Below, piece after piece: positions 35,605 through 45,242 of a stretch of 64,000 bases of DNA. The translations under genes and the position numbers were made by a program. The DNA is from JAAELZ01 sp965237485. GTDB taxonomy: Bacteria; Pseudomonadota; Gammaproteobacteria; Arenicellales; Poriferihabitantaceae. Under the pieces are notes generated by a model. It was not told the DNA's origin. It searched no databases and saw nothing but the letters and a program-made list of their open reading frames with translations. The stretch covers positions 1-64,000 of the forward strand of contig CBDEFQ010000007.1 of the NCBI GenBank assembly GCA_965237485.1, given 5' to 3'. How positions within the stretch are numbered: the stretch's first letter is position 1; the number at the start of each line of letters is the position of its first letter.

Positions 35605-36324
35605 ATGCGCAAGAATACTTTGATAACTGGAACAAGTCGTGGCCTCGGGAAGGCATTTGCAATGCAGTTATTGCAAACGGGTTATTCAGTTTATGGCTGT
35701 GCGCGTGGAAAGAGCGCAATTGAGCATGATCAATACCAGCATGGTGAAATTGATTTAGCCCAGTTGAGCCAAATCGAAGAATCGTTACAAACCCTATTAG
35801 ACGGCGTTAAGGAATTAGATTTGATCATTTTAAACGCGGGCATACTGGGGGACATAAAGGCGATAGCTGACTTCGACATGGATGAAATTAGCCATATAAT
35901 GGACGTCAACGTATGGTCGAATAAGGTGATATTAGATACTGTGTTTAAATCTAAAGTCCCGGTAGGGCAGGTAGTTTTAATATCATCAGGGGCGGCGGTT
36001 AACGGCAGTAAAGGTTGGGGTGCCTACGCTTTATCTAAAGCCACACTCAATATGCTTAGTCAACTCTACGCGGCTGAATTTACCGATACTCACTTTATTT
36101 CATTGGCTCCCGGACTAATTGACACGGATATGCAGAGATATCTATGTAATCCAGAGGGTGTTGATGAGCAACAATTTTCCACAATGGGCCGATTACGTAG
36201 CGCGCAAGGTACTGCGGAAATGCCGAATGCGCAGCAGGCTGCGGAACTGATTTTAGAAAAGCTGCCTAGCATAATAGAGAAAACACAGAGCGGGAGCTTC
36301 GTAGATATTCGCAGTTTTGTATAA
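35605..36324 (+). CDS. short-chain dehydrogenase/reductase
   Basis: 239 residues from ATG 35605. Rossmann motif TGTSRGLG at residues 7-14, NAG in LIILNAGILGD, the catalytic Ser in VVLISSGAAV and the Tyr/Lys pair in YALSKATLN. These are the classical SDR features, with NAD(P) as cofactor; the substrate is unknown. The C-terminal part (FISLAPGLIDTDMQRYL) fits small sepiapterin-reductase-like members. It is followed 12 bp later by aat and may share its transcript. Confidence 0.88.
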   Translation: MRKNTLITGTSRGLGKAFAMQLLQTGYSVYGCARGKSAIEHDQYQHGEIDLAQLSQIEESLQTLLDGVKELDLIILNAGILGDIKAIADFDMDEISHIMDVNVWSNKVILDTVFKSKVPVGQVVLISSGAAVNGSKGWGAYALSKATLNMLSQLYAAEFTDTHFISLAPGLIDTDMQRYLCNPEGVDEQQFSTMGRLRSAQGTAEMPNAQQAAELILEKLPSIIEKTQSGSFVDIRSFV

Positions 36325-36336
36325 CAACCAACGTCA

Positions 36337-37005
36337 GTGGTAGGTCAACATCAACTAGAACCGTTTCCTCCCTTGGATCAAGCGGATAAGCATGGCTTAC
36401 TTGCGATGGGCGGTGATTTATCTCCCGAACGCCTGCGCATGGCCTACAGCTCAGGGGTGTTTCCATGGTATGAAGATGGCCAACCTATTTTATGGTGGTC
36501 ACCCAACCCACGTTGTGTTCTATACCCTAAAAATTTGAAGATTGCTCGAAGTCTGCAAAAATCTATTCGTAGTCATGGTTACAGCTTTAGCTTCGATCAA
36601 AATTTTAGCGCGGTGATTGATTATTGCGCTATGCCAAGATCTGCACAGGGTGGAACGTGGATTACCAGCAAGATGCGCAGCGCTTATATTCATTTGCACG
36701 AACTGGGCGTTGCCCATAGTGTGGAAACTTGGTGTGCTGGCGAGCTAGTGGGCGGTTTATACGGCCTTGCACTGGGCAGGGTGTTTTTCGGCGAAAGTAT
36801 GTTTAGCACTCAGACAGATGGATCGAAGGCTGCACTTAAATTCCTGTGCGAATATCTGAAAACGAACCACTATGAGATGATCGACTGCCAGGTATCTTCC
36901 GCGCACTTGCGCAGCTTAGGCGCGGTCGAGATTGGCCGTGATCAATTCATCAAAACAATGAATGCGGCTTTAAAAGTAAGCGTGCCGGAAGTAAAATGGG
37001 GTTAA
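36337..37005 (+). CDS. aat: leucyl/phenylalanyl-tRNA--protein transferase
   Basis: 222 residues; GTG 36337 is the likely start, as no ATG gives a full N-terminus. Aat attaches Leu or Phe from charged tRNA to N-terminal Arg/Lys of proteins, marking them for ClpAP. Signatures: FPPLDQADKHGLLAMGGDLS, SSGVFPWYEDGQPILWWSPN, THLHELG-like region with HSVETW, and GESMFSTQTDGSKAALKFL. It is followed 4 bp later by bpt, with infA beyond, a common gammaproteobacterial arrangement. Confidence 0.94.
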   Translation: MVGQHQLEPFPPLDQADKHGLLAMGGDLSPERLRMAYSSGVFPWYEDGQPILWWSPNPRCVLYPKNLKIARSLQKSIRSHGYSFSFDQNFSAVIDYCAMPRSAQGGTWITSKMRSAYIHLHELGVAHSVETWCAGELVGGLYGLALGRVFFGESMFSTQTDGSKAALKFLCEYLKTNHYEMIDCQVSSAHLRSLGAVEIGRDQFIKTMNAALKVSVPEVKWG

Positions 37006-37009
37006 CACT

Positions 37010-37741
37010 ATGACCCATACACCTGAATTCCCCGTCTTATACTTATCCGCTCCCCATGCCTGCCCCTATTTAAAAGGCGAGGAATCGTCGAGTTTGCTGT
37101 TAGACCCACACTCTAAGGTCACCGATCAAGTATTCAGTTCGGTTATTGAAGCAGGATTCAGGCGTAGTGGTGAAATGGTTTACCGACCACATTGTGGTAA
37201 TTGCACAGCTTGCCAATCGGTAAAGGTGCCAGTTGGTTTGTTTAAACCTTCGCGCTCACAAAAACGAATCAGTAAACGTAATCAAGATATCACTGTTCTG
37301 TTTGTCGAGCCTCTATACGACGAACGCCATTTTAAGTTGTACTGCCGTTATCAAGCTTGGAAGCATACGGGTGATTCAATGGATCACGGAGATAAATCGC
37401 GCTATGAAGAATCGATGGTTAAGTCTACAGTGCGTACTGCCTTAGCTGAATTTTGGTTAGGGGACGTATTATTAGCAGTATCAGTGGTCGATGTAGTTTC
37501 AATGGGTTTGTCAGCGGTTTATACATTTTTTGATCCGGACTATGCAAATCGCAGCTTGGGCACTTACGTTGTCTTAGTGCTGATAGAAAAAGCCCGAGAG
37601 TTGGAACTTGACTACGTGTATTTAGGTTATTGGATCGAGAATTGCCAAAAAATGGACTATAAATCAAACTTTAAGCCCTTATATATATACTCAGATAACG
37701 AATGGGTCGATTTTGACTCCCGTGAATCGATCGTAAAATGA
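37010..37741 (+). CDS. bpt: aspartate/glutamate leucyltransferase (N-end rule)
   Basis: 243 residues, family-typical. Bpt adds Leu to proteins with N-terminal Asp or Glu, the second N-end-rule route. The N-terminal Cys-containing domain (CGNCTACQSVKVPV) and the acyltransferase core (AVSVVDVVSMGLSAVYTFFD, LGTYVVLVLIEKARELELDY, YLGYWIENCQKMDYKSNFKP) are present. Intact. Confidence 0.94.
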   Translation: MTHTPEFPVLYLSAPHACPYLKGEESSSLLLDPHSKVTDQVFSSVIEAGFRRSGEMVYRPHCGNCTACQSVKVPVGLFKPSRSQKRISKRNQDITVLFVEPLYDERHFKLYCRYQAWKHTGDSMDHGDKSRYEESMVKSTVRTALAEFWLGDVLLAVSVVDVVSMGLSAVYTFFDPDYANRSLGTYVVLVLIEKARELELDYVYLGYWIENCQKMDYKSNFKPLYIYSDNEWVDFDSRESIVK

Positions 37742-37817
37742 ACCTGACAATTTGCGCGAACTCAGCTTCTACCGTACACTCGCGCCCTTAATATTTTTAC
37801 CCTGGAGTTGAAGCCGA

Positions 37818-38036
37818 GTGGCGAAAGAAGAACACATTGAAATGGACGGAACGGTTGTCGAAAACCTGCCCAACACACAATTTAAAGTTAAGCTGGAAAA
37901 TGGCCACGAAGTCATTGCCCATATTTCTGGCAAAATGCGTAAGCATTACATCCGTATTCTCCGCGGAGACAAAGTAACGGTGCAACTGACGCCTTATGAT
38001 TTAACTAAAGGTAGGATCACCTTTAGAGTGAAGTAA
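37818..38036 (+). CDS. infA: translation initiation factor IF-1
   Basis: 72 residues with GTG start 37818 and a tggag ribosome-binding site 12 bases upstream. It is one S1/OB domain: GTVVENLPNTQFKVKLENGH, ISGKMRKHYIRILRGDKV and PYDLTKGRITFRVK. IF-1 binds the ribosomal A site during initiation. It is the third gene of the aat-bpt-infA group and is followed by a terminator. Confidence 0.97.
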   Translation: MAKEEHIEMDGTVVENLPNTQFKVKLENGHEVIAHISGKMRKHYIRILRGDKVTVQLTPYDLTKGRITFRVK

Positions 38037-38095
38037 TTTTAGCTTCAAGCGGGGCTGGTTTCCGCCGGAAAATGCTGGATCAATAAGCAATAAAA

Positions 38096-38126
38096 AAGCC
38101 CCTGACGCTGTCGTCAGGGGCTTTTA
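38096..38126. terminator. rho-independent terminator, usable from both sides
   Basis: gcccctgacg and cgtcaggggc form a perfect 10-bp stem with a short ctgt loop. An A-run precedes it and cttttatg follows. It separates infA from the convergent rpmG gene. Confidence 0.92.
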
Positions 38127-38156
38127 TGTATTTATATTCCTTACTAGGTGGGGCGA

Positions 38157-38312
38157 CTACTTTATCTTTGATTCCTTATACATCACGTGTTTACGCGCTT
38201 TAGGGTCAAACTTCATGATTTCCATCTTTTCTGTTTGAGTGCGTTTGTTTTTGGTGGTGGTGTAATAGTGGCCCGTCTTAGCAGAAGACACTAATTTAAT
38301 TTTATCACGCAT
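38157..38312 (-). CDS. rpmG: 50S ribosomal protein L33
   Basis: 51 residues: MRDKIKLVSSAKTGHYYTTT, KNKRTQTEKMEIMKFDPKAR, then KHVMYKESKIK. This is the standard bacterial L33 of the zinc-independent type (no CxxC pairs). It follows rpmB by 47 bp on the same strand, as in most gammaproteobacteria. The start ATG 38312 has an aagagg ribosome-binding site. Confidence 0.96.
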   Translation of the reverse strand: MRDKIKLVSSAKTGHYYTTTKNKRTQTEKMEIMKFDPKARKHVMYKESKIK

Positions 38313-38359
38313 ATTAAAACCTCTTTTAGCTTAGCTATTATTGGCGAATGATTAAGGGC

Positions 38360-38596
38360 TTAAACCTTAATACCGCGCTGTTGCATGTCTTCCAACACAG
38401 CGTCGATACCATTTTTATCAATGGTGCGGATGCCGCTGTTTGAAACACGTAATTTTACCCAGCGGTTTTGGCTCTCAACCCAAAACTTTTTGTAATGTAA
38501 ATTGGGTAAAAATTTCCTACGCGTCTTATTATTTGCGTGTGAAACGTTATTCCCACTAATAGTTTTTTTACCAGTAACTTGACAAACTCTTGACAT
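38360..38596 (-). CDS. rpmB: 50S ribosomal protein L28
   Basis: 78 residues from ATG 38596 (MSRVCQVTGKKTISGNNVSH ... QRGIKV), the normal length; a longer open frame upstream is not part of the protein. The first gene of the rpmB-rpmG pair. A ttgaat/tattttt-type promoter with 16-bp spacing lies about 40 bp upstream. Confidence 0.96.
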   Translation of the reverse strand: MSRVCQVTGKKTISGNNVSHANNKTRRKFLPNLHYKKFWVESQNRWVKLRVSNSGIRTIDKNGIDAVLEDMQQRGIKV

Positions 38597-38969
38597 GATT
38601 CTTACCTTAAAGATTCGCTTTAAAATAGGCGAATACTGTATAAATTCAAGGAGCGAGTTTATACCAGAAAAAACTCCAAAAAGGTAGCCTAATGGCAATC
38701 ATATCTGGCTAAATCGCAGTTTCTTATTTTACGCTGTTCTTTTCGTGGAAAACTTCCTGTTTAGCTTAGACACCTTTAGTTCGAAGCAGCTCGTCATTGT
38801 GGCGGCTGTATTTATTTGGTCGGGTTTTGTGCGTACCGGCTTGGGATTTGGTGGTGCAGGCTTGGCTTTGCCTTTTTTGCTTCTAATTAAAGGCGATCCC
38901 ATATTCTGGCTTCCTATTTTTGGAGCACATTTATTATTTTTTAGCTCAATAACAGTCATAAATAGACTG

Positions 38970-40147
38970 TGGGCTCGTCGGTTAATACAATTTCAAACAG
39001 GGTTTTCGCCGAAGTCGCTTTTAGTTTGCTCAGCAACGCGTTTTTTGTGCAATAAACCGTCTATTAGCAGCCATTTTGCCACCAATAGACGGATCTATCC
39101 CTAGGCCGGCACCAATTCAACTCGTTCAACTCCCAATGCCATTAATCGCTTAAGGTTAAAACATAAGCCCCTGATTCCAACTTGGAACTGGACTTTAGCC
39201 AACCCTTTATAACGAACTCGCTTATTGCGATGAGCAAACACTCGCTCATATGGTGAACGAATTTTGCTAATCCAACGGTCTTTGTCTCTATTCTTGCCAT
39301 GCATATTGTTCTTCTTGATTGTTGCATCATGGCAACCGTTGCGCCTGAGCGTGGTTTTGGCCGGGCTCACGCAATAACCCTTGTCCGCATAAACAGCGCC
39401 CGACTTAGGGCAAACATGCTTCAAGCCGCTTGCATCCGTTACCTCAGCCGAGGTGGCCGCTATTTTATTGATCAAGCCACTTTGCATATCCACTGATGCA
39501 TGCTCTTTGTAACCATACCAATATTTGCTATTTCCCTTGCACCCAAACCGTGCTTGCTTGTCCGCCGCAACTTTATCAACTGTCTTATTGTTGAACTCCT
39601 CTAATCCCATCTTTATCGCCTTATCTCTATCATCCCAAGTGGTTAGCTTACTGACCAACTGGCTGGCATCGACAAATGTGAATACTTCTCGTACTAAGCC
39701 CATTGAAACTAACCCGCTCCGAACACGGTCAAATAAATTCATCATACCCCTGGTTCCAATGCGTGAGCGAAAATCACCAAAGTAACTATGATCAGGAGTG
39801 CTCTGTTCCAGTCCTGAATCACAAAACCACTTAGCGGCCAGATTCTCTGATAAGTATCGCTCCATTTCTCTATCACTTAAATCTTCCATGAACTGAAGCA
39901 CCAAGGCACGTAAGCCGAACTCAACACCTCGGCCTTTAGGGCCACGGGTGGCATATATTTTAGAGAAGGGTTTACTCAATGCACCAAAACATAATAGCTC
40001 ATCGAGTTTACGGTAGGGATGTTCAGAGCTAACCAGAGAATCTAAGGTTAGGAACAGTTGGCTTTGATGACGTTTGCTCAAAATTGCAGGCTGACTAGAA
40101 TTAGCCCATATTATCTCACGTATTCTATTAATTATCCGACAAGCCCA
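38970..40147 (-). mobile_element. IS5-family element, copy H1 (1178 bp)
   Basis: The ends tgggctcgtcggttaat (38970) and, inverted, tgggcttgtcggataat (ending 40147) bound the element. A 3-bp target duplication ctg flanks it (38967-38969 and 40148-40150); reading the outermost T/A as target would make it 5 bp (actgt). It is inserted in a TauE gene. Confidence 0.9.
39101..40081 (-). CDS. IS5-family transposase (H1)
   Basis: 326 residues, identical to the H2 protein. An N-terminal DUF772-like domain (HPYRKLDELLCFGALSKPFS, STPDHSYFGDFRSRIG) precedes the DDE core: FTFVDASQLVSKLT, SGAVYADKGYCVSP and the Glu region KIRSPYERVFAHRNKRVRYK. Intact and likely the source of the recent duplication. Confidence 0.92.
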   Translation of the reverse strand: MSKRHQSQLFLTLDSLVSSEHPYRKLDELLCFGALSKPFSKIYATRGPKGRGVEFGLRALVLQFMEDLSDREMERYLSENLAAKWFCDSGLEQSTPDHSYFGDFRSRIGTRGMMNLFDRVRSGLVSMGLVREVFTFVDASQLVSKLTTWDDRDKAIKMGLEEFNNKTVDKVAADKQARFGCKGNSKYWYGYKEHASVDMQSGLINKIAATSAEVTDASGLKHVCPKSGAVYADKGYCVSPAKTTLRRNGCHDATIKKNNMHGKNRDKDRWISKIRSPYERVFAHRNKRVRYKGLAKVQFQVGIRGLCFNLKRLMALGVERVELVPA

Positions 40148-40844
40148 CTGTGGAATGTAGACTGGAAGTATCTAAATGGAACACTCTGGGTGCTTATCCT
40201 TCCTAAACCTGTTGGCGTTTTGGGCTTACTTACCTTGCCACCAACAGTGTTGGTAGTCATTGTTTATTGCATTACGTTGACCTACGGATTCACCTTTATT
40301 GCTAATTGGAAGATTAATAGCCAATCAGTTTGGCGCGACCGCTTGTTTTTAGTCTTTGGCGGTTATATGAGCGGTACAACCTTGCTGGGCGCACCACTAA
40401 TTGCGCCTGTTTTCAGCAACCACGTGCACCGAAGTCAGTTCCGCGATACCTTATTCGTGCTTTGGATTATTTTGGTTTTAATAAAGATGAGCGCATTTGT
40501 AGCCTTTGACGTGCCATTAAATTGGCAGTTTGCTATTTTAGTTGCGCCGTTTGTTGGCATTGGCCATTACCTTGGGTTGAAGGCCCATGATTCTTTGATT
40601 TCGGGTGACGAAAGGACATTCAAACGGGTGCTGGGTGTGGGTTTAGCGGCGGTGTCAGCGGTAGGGTTATTGAATGCCTTATAGGTTCATTTTATATTTA
40701 GAGAGCGCAGCGTAACTCACGATTTTAGTTTGATATTTTCGAAGCACTCATTTTTTGAGCTATATTTGCCCAGTTTCGCGTATTCGATCATCATTTAGTC
40801 ACTATTTTATCAATTCGAGCACCTAAGCCATATTAAAGGCACAA

Positions 40845-41867
40845 CTATCCAGCATAGTGCCAATCAGGCAAGCCATACAAGCTTAAGAACTTAGCACCTT
40901 TACGGATATTCGCTGCCATCGCCGCTAGGCCGTAAACAGTCTGGTTCTTCGCTAGCCCCATGAACCGAGTGCGAGCTAAACCATAATGCTGCTTGTAAGT
41001 CGCAAAGAGCCGTTCGCCACCTGCTCGCGTTACCGCAATAACTGCATTACGGGTACGGTCTGCATCTGACAACGGATTACCTCGATAGCCCTTGCGTTGA
41101 ACCTGATCATCAATTCCAAGTTGCTCCAGTTTATCTCGCGTCTCCTCAGAACTATACGCCGCATCAGCATATAGGGCAGTCTCATCGCCCAACAGCAATT
41201 CATCGCGCAGTTGGCTGTCATGAACATGCCCTGGCGTCACATTCTGGCACTGAACAAACCCATCCTCATCAACTCCCGTATGCACTGAGTAGCCATAGGT
41301 AGACTTCTTTCGACCTCGGCTGTCATTTTTGACATGCCAGCTCGCTTCAGGGTCTCGCTTAGGCGTCCCATCTTTGCCGTTACCATTTCCAGAACGAGCC
41401 GCTTCTATAGGTGTTGCATCTATAATGTTGATGCGCCCCTTGCTCATAATAATGTTCTTCGCTTCAAGTTGACGATTGATCTCACCTAGCAAGCGATCCC
41501 ACAGTTCGTGCTCCATTAACTGGTTACGAAAGCACCCAAGGGTCGAAGCTTCAGGTACATCGCCGCCTAACTCAAAGCGGCAAAACTTACGAAACAATAA
41601 ATCTCTAAATAAGCACTGTGCTAACTCCCTATCCGACAGTTCATACCAAATTCCCAGCATCAAGCTGCGGAACAAACTAAGTAATGGATAACTAGGGCGG
41701 CCAGTAGTGCCAGCATAAATAGATGAAAGCAGTGTCTCTATTTCGCTCCAATCTAATAGTGCTTCTGTATCATCAAGACTATGCAGAATTGGATGATCCA
41801 AATCTGATCTTGATACTAATAAATCTCGTTGGGTGGCGAATGGTTTTTGCATGCCTAATTTTAACAA
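40845..41867 (-). CDS. IS5/IS1182-type transposase (element I)
   Basis: 340 residues. DUF772 N-terminal domain (YPLLSLFRSLMLGIWYELSD, CRFELGGDVPEASTLGCFRN), then the DDE core: RINIIDATPIEAAR, TALYADAAYSSEETRDKL and ARTRFMGLAKNQTVYGLAAM near the end. Intact. The promoter side is cut by H2 five bases upstream of the start, so expression may be lost or altered. Confidence 0.9.
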   Translation of the reverse strand: MLKLGMQKPFATQRDLLVSRSDLDHPILHSLDDTEALLDWSEIETLLSSIYAGTTGRPSYPLLSLFRSLMLGIWYELSDRELAQCLFRDLLFRKFCRFELGGDVPEASTLGCFRNQLMEHELWDRLLGEINRQLEAKNIIMSKGRINIIDATPIEAARSGNGNGKDGTPKRDPEASWHVKNDSRGRKKSTYGYSVHTGVDEDGFVQCQNVTPGHVHDSQLRDELLLGDETALYADAAYSSEETRDKLEQLGIDDQVQRKGYRGNPLSDADRTRNAVIAVTRAGGERLFATYKQHYGLARTRFMGLAKNQTVYGLAAMAANIRKGAKFLSLYGLPDWHYAG

Positions 41868-41871
41868 ATTA

Positions 41872-43049
41872 TGGGCTCGTCGGTTAATACAATTTCAAAC
41901 AGGGTTTTCGCCGAAGTCGCTTTTAGTTTGCTCAGCAACGCGTTTTTTGTGCAATAAACCGTCTATTAGCAGCCATTTTGCCACCAATAGACGGATCTAT
42001 CCCTAGGCCGGCACCAATTCAACTCGTTCAACTCCCAATGCCATTAATCGCTTAAGGTTAAAACATAAGCCCCTGATTCCAACTTGGAACTGGACTTTAG
42101 CCAACCCTTTATAACGAACTCGCTTATTGCGATGAGCAAACACTCGCTCATATGGTGAACGAATTTTGCTAATCCAACGGTCTTTGTCTCTATTCTTGCC
42201 ATGCATATTGTTCTTCTTGATTGTTGCATCATGGCAACCGTTGCGCCTGAGCGTGGTTTTGGCCGGGCTCACGCAATAACCCTTGTCCGCATAAACAGCG
42301 CCCGACTTAGGGCAAACATGCTTCAAGCCGCTTGCATCCGTTACCTCAGCCGAGGTGGCCGCTATTTTATTGATCAAGCCACTTTGCATATCCACTGATG
42401 CATGCTCTTTGTAACCATACCAATATTTGCTATTTCCCTTGCACCCAAACCGTGCTTGCTTGTCCGCCGCAACTTTATCAACTGTCTTATTGTTGAACTC
42501 CTCTAATCCCATCTTTATCGCCTTATCTCTATCATCCCAAGTGGTTAGCTTACTGACCAACTGGCTGGCATCGACAAATGTGAATACTTCTCGTACTAAG
42601 CCCATTGAAACTAACCCGCTCCGAACACGGTCAAATAAATTCATCATACCCCTGGTTCCAATGCGTGAGCGAAAATCACCAAAGTAACTATGATCAGGAG
42701 TGCTCTGTTCCAGTCCTGAATCACAAAACCACTTAGCGGCCAGATTCTCTGATAAGTATCGCTCCATTTCTCTATCACTTAAATCTTCCATGAACTGAAG
42801 CACCAAGGCACGTAAGCCGAACTCAACACCTCGGCCTTTAGGGCCACGGGTGGCATATATTTTAGAGAAGGGTTTACTCAATGCACCAAAACATAATAGC
42901 TCATCGAGTTTACGGTAGGGATGTTCAGAGCTAACCAGAGAATCTAAGGTTAGGAACAGTTGGCTTTGATGACGTTTGCTCAAAATTGCAGGCTGACTAG
43001 AATCAGCCCATATTATCTCACGTATTCTATTAATTATCCGACAAGCCCA
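41872..43049 (-). mobile_element. IS5-family element, copy H2 (1178 bp)
   Basis: Same length and ends as H1, direct orientation, with target duplication tta at 41869-41871 and 43050-43052. H1 and H2 look identical apart from a base or two outside the gene, so they are recent copies. Confidence 0.92.
42003..42983 (-). CDS. IS5-family transposase (H2)
   Basis: 326 residues, identical to the H1 transposase. All DDE motifs are present (VDASQL, YADKGYC, SPYERVFAHR). Intact. Confidence 0.92.
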   Translation of the reverse strand: MSKRHQSQLFLTLDSLVSSEHPYRKLDELLCFGALSKPFSKIYATRGPKGRGVEFGLRALVLQFMEDLSDREMERYLSENLAAKWFCDSGLEQSTPDHSYFGDFRSRIGTRGMMNLFDRVRSGLVSMGLVREVFTFVDASQLVSKLTTWDDRDKAIKMGLEEFNNKTVDKVAADKQARFGCKGNSKYWYGYKEHASVDMQSGLINKIAATSAEVTDASGLKHVCPKSGAVYADKGYCVSPAKTTLRRNGCHDATIKKNNMHGKNRDKDRWISKIRSPYERVFAHRNKRVRYKGLAKVQFQVGIRGLCFNLKRLMALGVERVELVPA

Positions 43050-43124
43050 TTATGTAGATACTCGATGAGTTAAGAAGTGGACCCGCTTTTTAGGACAGAT
43101 GGCTTAGGAGTTATTTTCAGCTGA

Positions 43125-43949
43125 TTAAGCAGCCAATTTCAGGCCGCGACATGGATCATACATCATGTCAGGGACCATGCCCAATGTTTGATGTTTACGC
43201 TCTTGGTTGTAATAGTTTATCCAGGAGCCAATGCCGTCTTTTGCCTCTTTCATCGATTGGTAGGCTTGCAAATAGACTTCCTCATATTTCACGCTGCGCC
43301 ATAAGCGCTCAACAAATACATTGTCACGCCAAGCACCTTTGCCATCCATGCTGATGCGAATACCATTGTCTTTGAGTACACCGGTAAACGCCTCACTGGT
43401 AAATTGCGCACCTTGATCGCTGTTAAAGATATCAGGCTTGCCGTAGTAATGCAGTGCCTCTTCCAAAGCATCTACGCAGAATGCGCTATCCATGCTGTTG
43501 CTAAGCCGCCATGACAGCACTTTACGAGAATACCAATCCATCACAACGGTAAGATAAGCAAAGCCCTTAGGCATCGGGATATAAGTTATATCGGTACACC
43601 AAGCTTGATTGGGTTGATTGATGACCAACCCACCTAGCAGATAAGGATAAATCTTGTGCCCCGCCTTCTTCTTGCTGGTGTTAGGCCTAGGATAGATGGC
43701 TTTAATGCCCATCTTACGCATTAAGCGTCGCACATGTTTACGGTCAACTCGGTGGCCTACATCTTGCAACACATCACGAATGCGTCTACTGCCAAGAAAG
43801 GGCCGATTGAGGTGAATGCGATCAATCAGATGCATCAGTTCCAAGTCATCCTCATTAGCAGGTGAGGTTTTGTAATAAACATGGGAACGATGAATCTTCA
43901 ACAATTTACACTGACGAACTAACGATAGTTTATTGCTTTTATTAATCAT
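43125..43949 (-). CDS. IS3-family transposase OrfB (D4)
   Basis: 274 residues, one substitution from D1 (GGLVINQPNQ for GGLAINQPNQ). The DDE motifs are intact. Confidence 0.92.
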   Translation of the reverse strand: MINKSNKLSLVRQCKLLKIHRSHVYYKTSPANEDDLELMHLIDRIHLNRPFLGSRRIRDVLQDVGHRVDRKHVRRLMRKMGIKAIYPRPNTSKKKAGHKIYPYLLGGLVINQPNQAWCTDITYIPMPKGFAYLTVVMDWYSRKVLSWRLSNSMDSAFCVDALEEALHYYGKPDIFNSDQGAQFTSEAFTGVLKDNGIRISMDGKGAWRDNVFVERLWRSVKYEEVYLQAYQSMKEAKDGIGSWINYYNQERKHQTLGMVPDMMYDPCRGLKLAA

Positions 43950-43969
43950 AGTTTTGCGCTCAGGTCTGT

Positions 43970-44251
43970 TTAACGACCGAGCGCTTTTGATAAAAAATCG
44001 TTTTCCATGGTGATTTCACCGATCTTTGCCTGTAATGATTTAATCTCTGATTCTCGGTTTGGAGATAAGCCTGTGCCTGATGCAAAGACTTCAGCTGAGC
44101 TATCGAGCAATTGTTTCTTCCACTTGACGATAAGATTTGCATTGATGTCATAACGACTAGCAAGATTGCTTAATGTTTCATCACCTTTGATTGCTGCAAG
44201 AGCAACTTTGGCTTTGAATTGTGGGGCATGGTTTCTACGCTTTTTACTCAT
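43970..44251 (-). CDS. IS3-family OrfA (D4)
   Basis: 93 residues, one substitution from D1 (HAPQFKAKV for HAPPFKAKV). Helix-turn-helix and coiled coil as in the other copies. Confidence 0.9.
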   Translation of the reverse strand: MSKKRRNHAPQFKAKVALAAIKGDETLSNLASRYDINANLIVKWKKQLLDSSAEVFASGTGLSPNRESEIKSLQAKIGEITMENDFLSKALGR

Positions 44252-44445
44252 TTTCTGTTCCTCGTTTTGAACAATTATAAAACAGAAAATAACTCCTTAT
44301 TTTGGCCTTCAACCTGTCCTAATCATGGGGTCCACTTCATTATGCTGCACTCTCATTTAATAAGTCTTTATTAATTATCGGTTTCCCTTCCCAACTGATA
44401 AATTGATAAAATCTCCAGCATAATCAATTCATTTCTTTAATTCAG

Positions 44446-45219
44446 ATGGAAGCACTCTTTACGTTCGAAAACTTATTTACCTTAATCATGTTAACTTTGC
44501 TGCAGGCGGTATTGGGCTTTGATAATTTGCTCTATATCACCCTTGAGTCAAAGCGAGTTGAGAAAGATAAACAAGCTAGGTTGCGTCGAAATGGCATCGC
44601 TTTAGCCGTTATTTTGCGCATAGTGTTGTTATTTGTGGTCATGAAAATGATCAACTCCTTGGGCTTTTCCCTGTTTAAGATTGATGCACTTGGGGTTCAT
44701 GGAGACTTTAACTTTCACGCAATTATTGTGCTATTTGGCGGAATATTCATTATTTATACCGCTATTAAAGAAATAATGCATATGCTGGTGGTAGATCAAC
44801 TTGGGCACGAATCTCGCAATAAGTCTTCGTATGGGCAAGCGCTGCTGAGCATTTCGATAATGACCACGGTGTTTTCATTCGACTCGATTTTAAGTGCCAT
44901 TGCACTAACCGACGTGTTTCCGGTGATGGCAGTAGCGATTATTATTGGCGGTATATTGATGGTGTGGCTTGCAGACCGAATAGCCGAGTTCTTACAAAAA
45001 AATCGGCTCTATGAAGTGCTCGGCCTATTTATCTTGTTGATCGTGGGTATCATGCTTTTGTCAGAAGGTGGACATCTTGCCCATTTAAGCTTTTTTGGAC
45101 ACGAGATTACGCCCATGAGCAAAGCGACATTTTACTTTGTCATAGCCATTATTGTGTTGATCGATGTGGTGCAGTCGCAGTATTCAAAAAAGTTGTTGCA
45201 GGAAAACAACTTAATGTAA
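44446..45219 (+). CDS. TerC-family integral membrane protein
   Basis: 257 residues, seven or so membrane spans. Signature acidic residues lie in membrane helices: LQAVLGFDNLLYITLESKRV and VFSFDSILSAIALTDVFPVM. TerC/Alx-type proteins move or sense metal ions (manganese or calcium) and are linked to tellurite resistance and metal loading of secreted enzymes. It is followed 23 bp later by an AI-2E permease gene on the same strand. IS3 copy D4 ends 106 bp upstream, which leaves room for a native promoter. Confidence 0.85.
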   Translation: MEALFTFENLFTLIMLTLLQAVLGFDNLLYITLESKRVEKDKQARLRRNGIALAVILRIVLLFVVMKMINSLGFSLFKIDALGVHGDFNFHAIIVLFGGIFIIYTAIKEIMHMLVVDQLGHESRNKSSYGQALLSISIMTTVFSFDSILSAIALTDVFPVMAVAIIIGGILMVWLADRIAEFLQKNRLYEVLGLFILLIVGIMLLSEGGHLAHLSFFGHEITPMSKATFYFVIAIIVLIDVVQSQYSKKLLQENNLM

Positions 45220-45242
45220 GGCGTTAGTCTGTAGTTAAACCC

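Larger units (their letters stand above)
38745..40684 (+). pseudogene. TauE/SafE-family permease, split by IS5 copy H1
   Basis: The N-terminal part (GTG 38745; QLVIVAAVFIWSGFVRTGLG) and C-terminal part (from 40151; LWNVDWKYLNGTLWVLILPK, LVFGGYMSGTTLLGAPLIAP) join in frame as ITVINRLWNVDWKYL when the IS and its ctg duplication are removed. The joined protein is about 260 residues with eight or so membrane spans, typical of TauE/SafE exporters of sulfonates, sulfite or related anions. The insertion lies near the middle, so no function is expected. Confidence 0.88.
40817..43063 (-). mobile_element. IS5/IS1182-type element I, interrupted by IS5 copy H2 (ends approximate)
   Basis: The transposase gene at 40845-41867 lies within a unit whose left end is probably gagcacctaag (40817) and right end gtagatactc (43063) after H2 is removed; the two show partial inverted similarity (GAGyAyCTA). 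No target duplication is seen, so both ends are tentative. H2 is inserted just upstream of the transposase start. Confidence 0.5.
43073..44339 (-). mobile_element. IS3-family element, copy D4 (1267 bp)
   Basis: Complete, with a 3-bp target duplication tta at 43070-43072 and 44340-44342. It lies between element I and the terC gene. Both genes are open. Confidence 0.93.
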
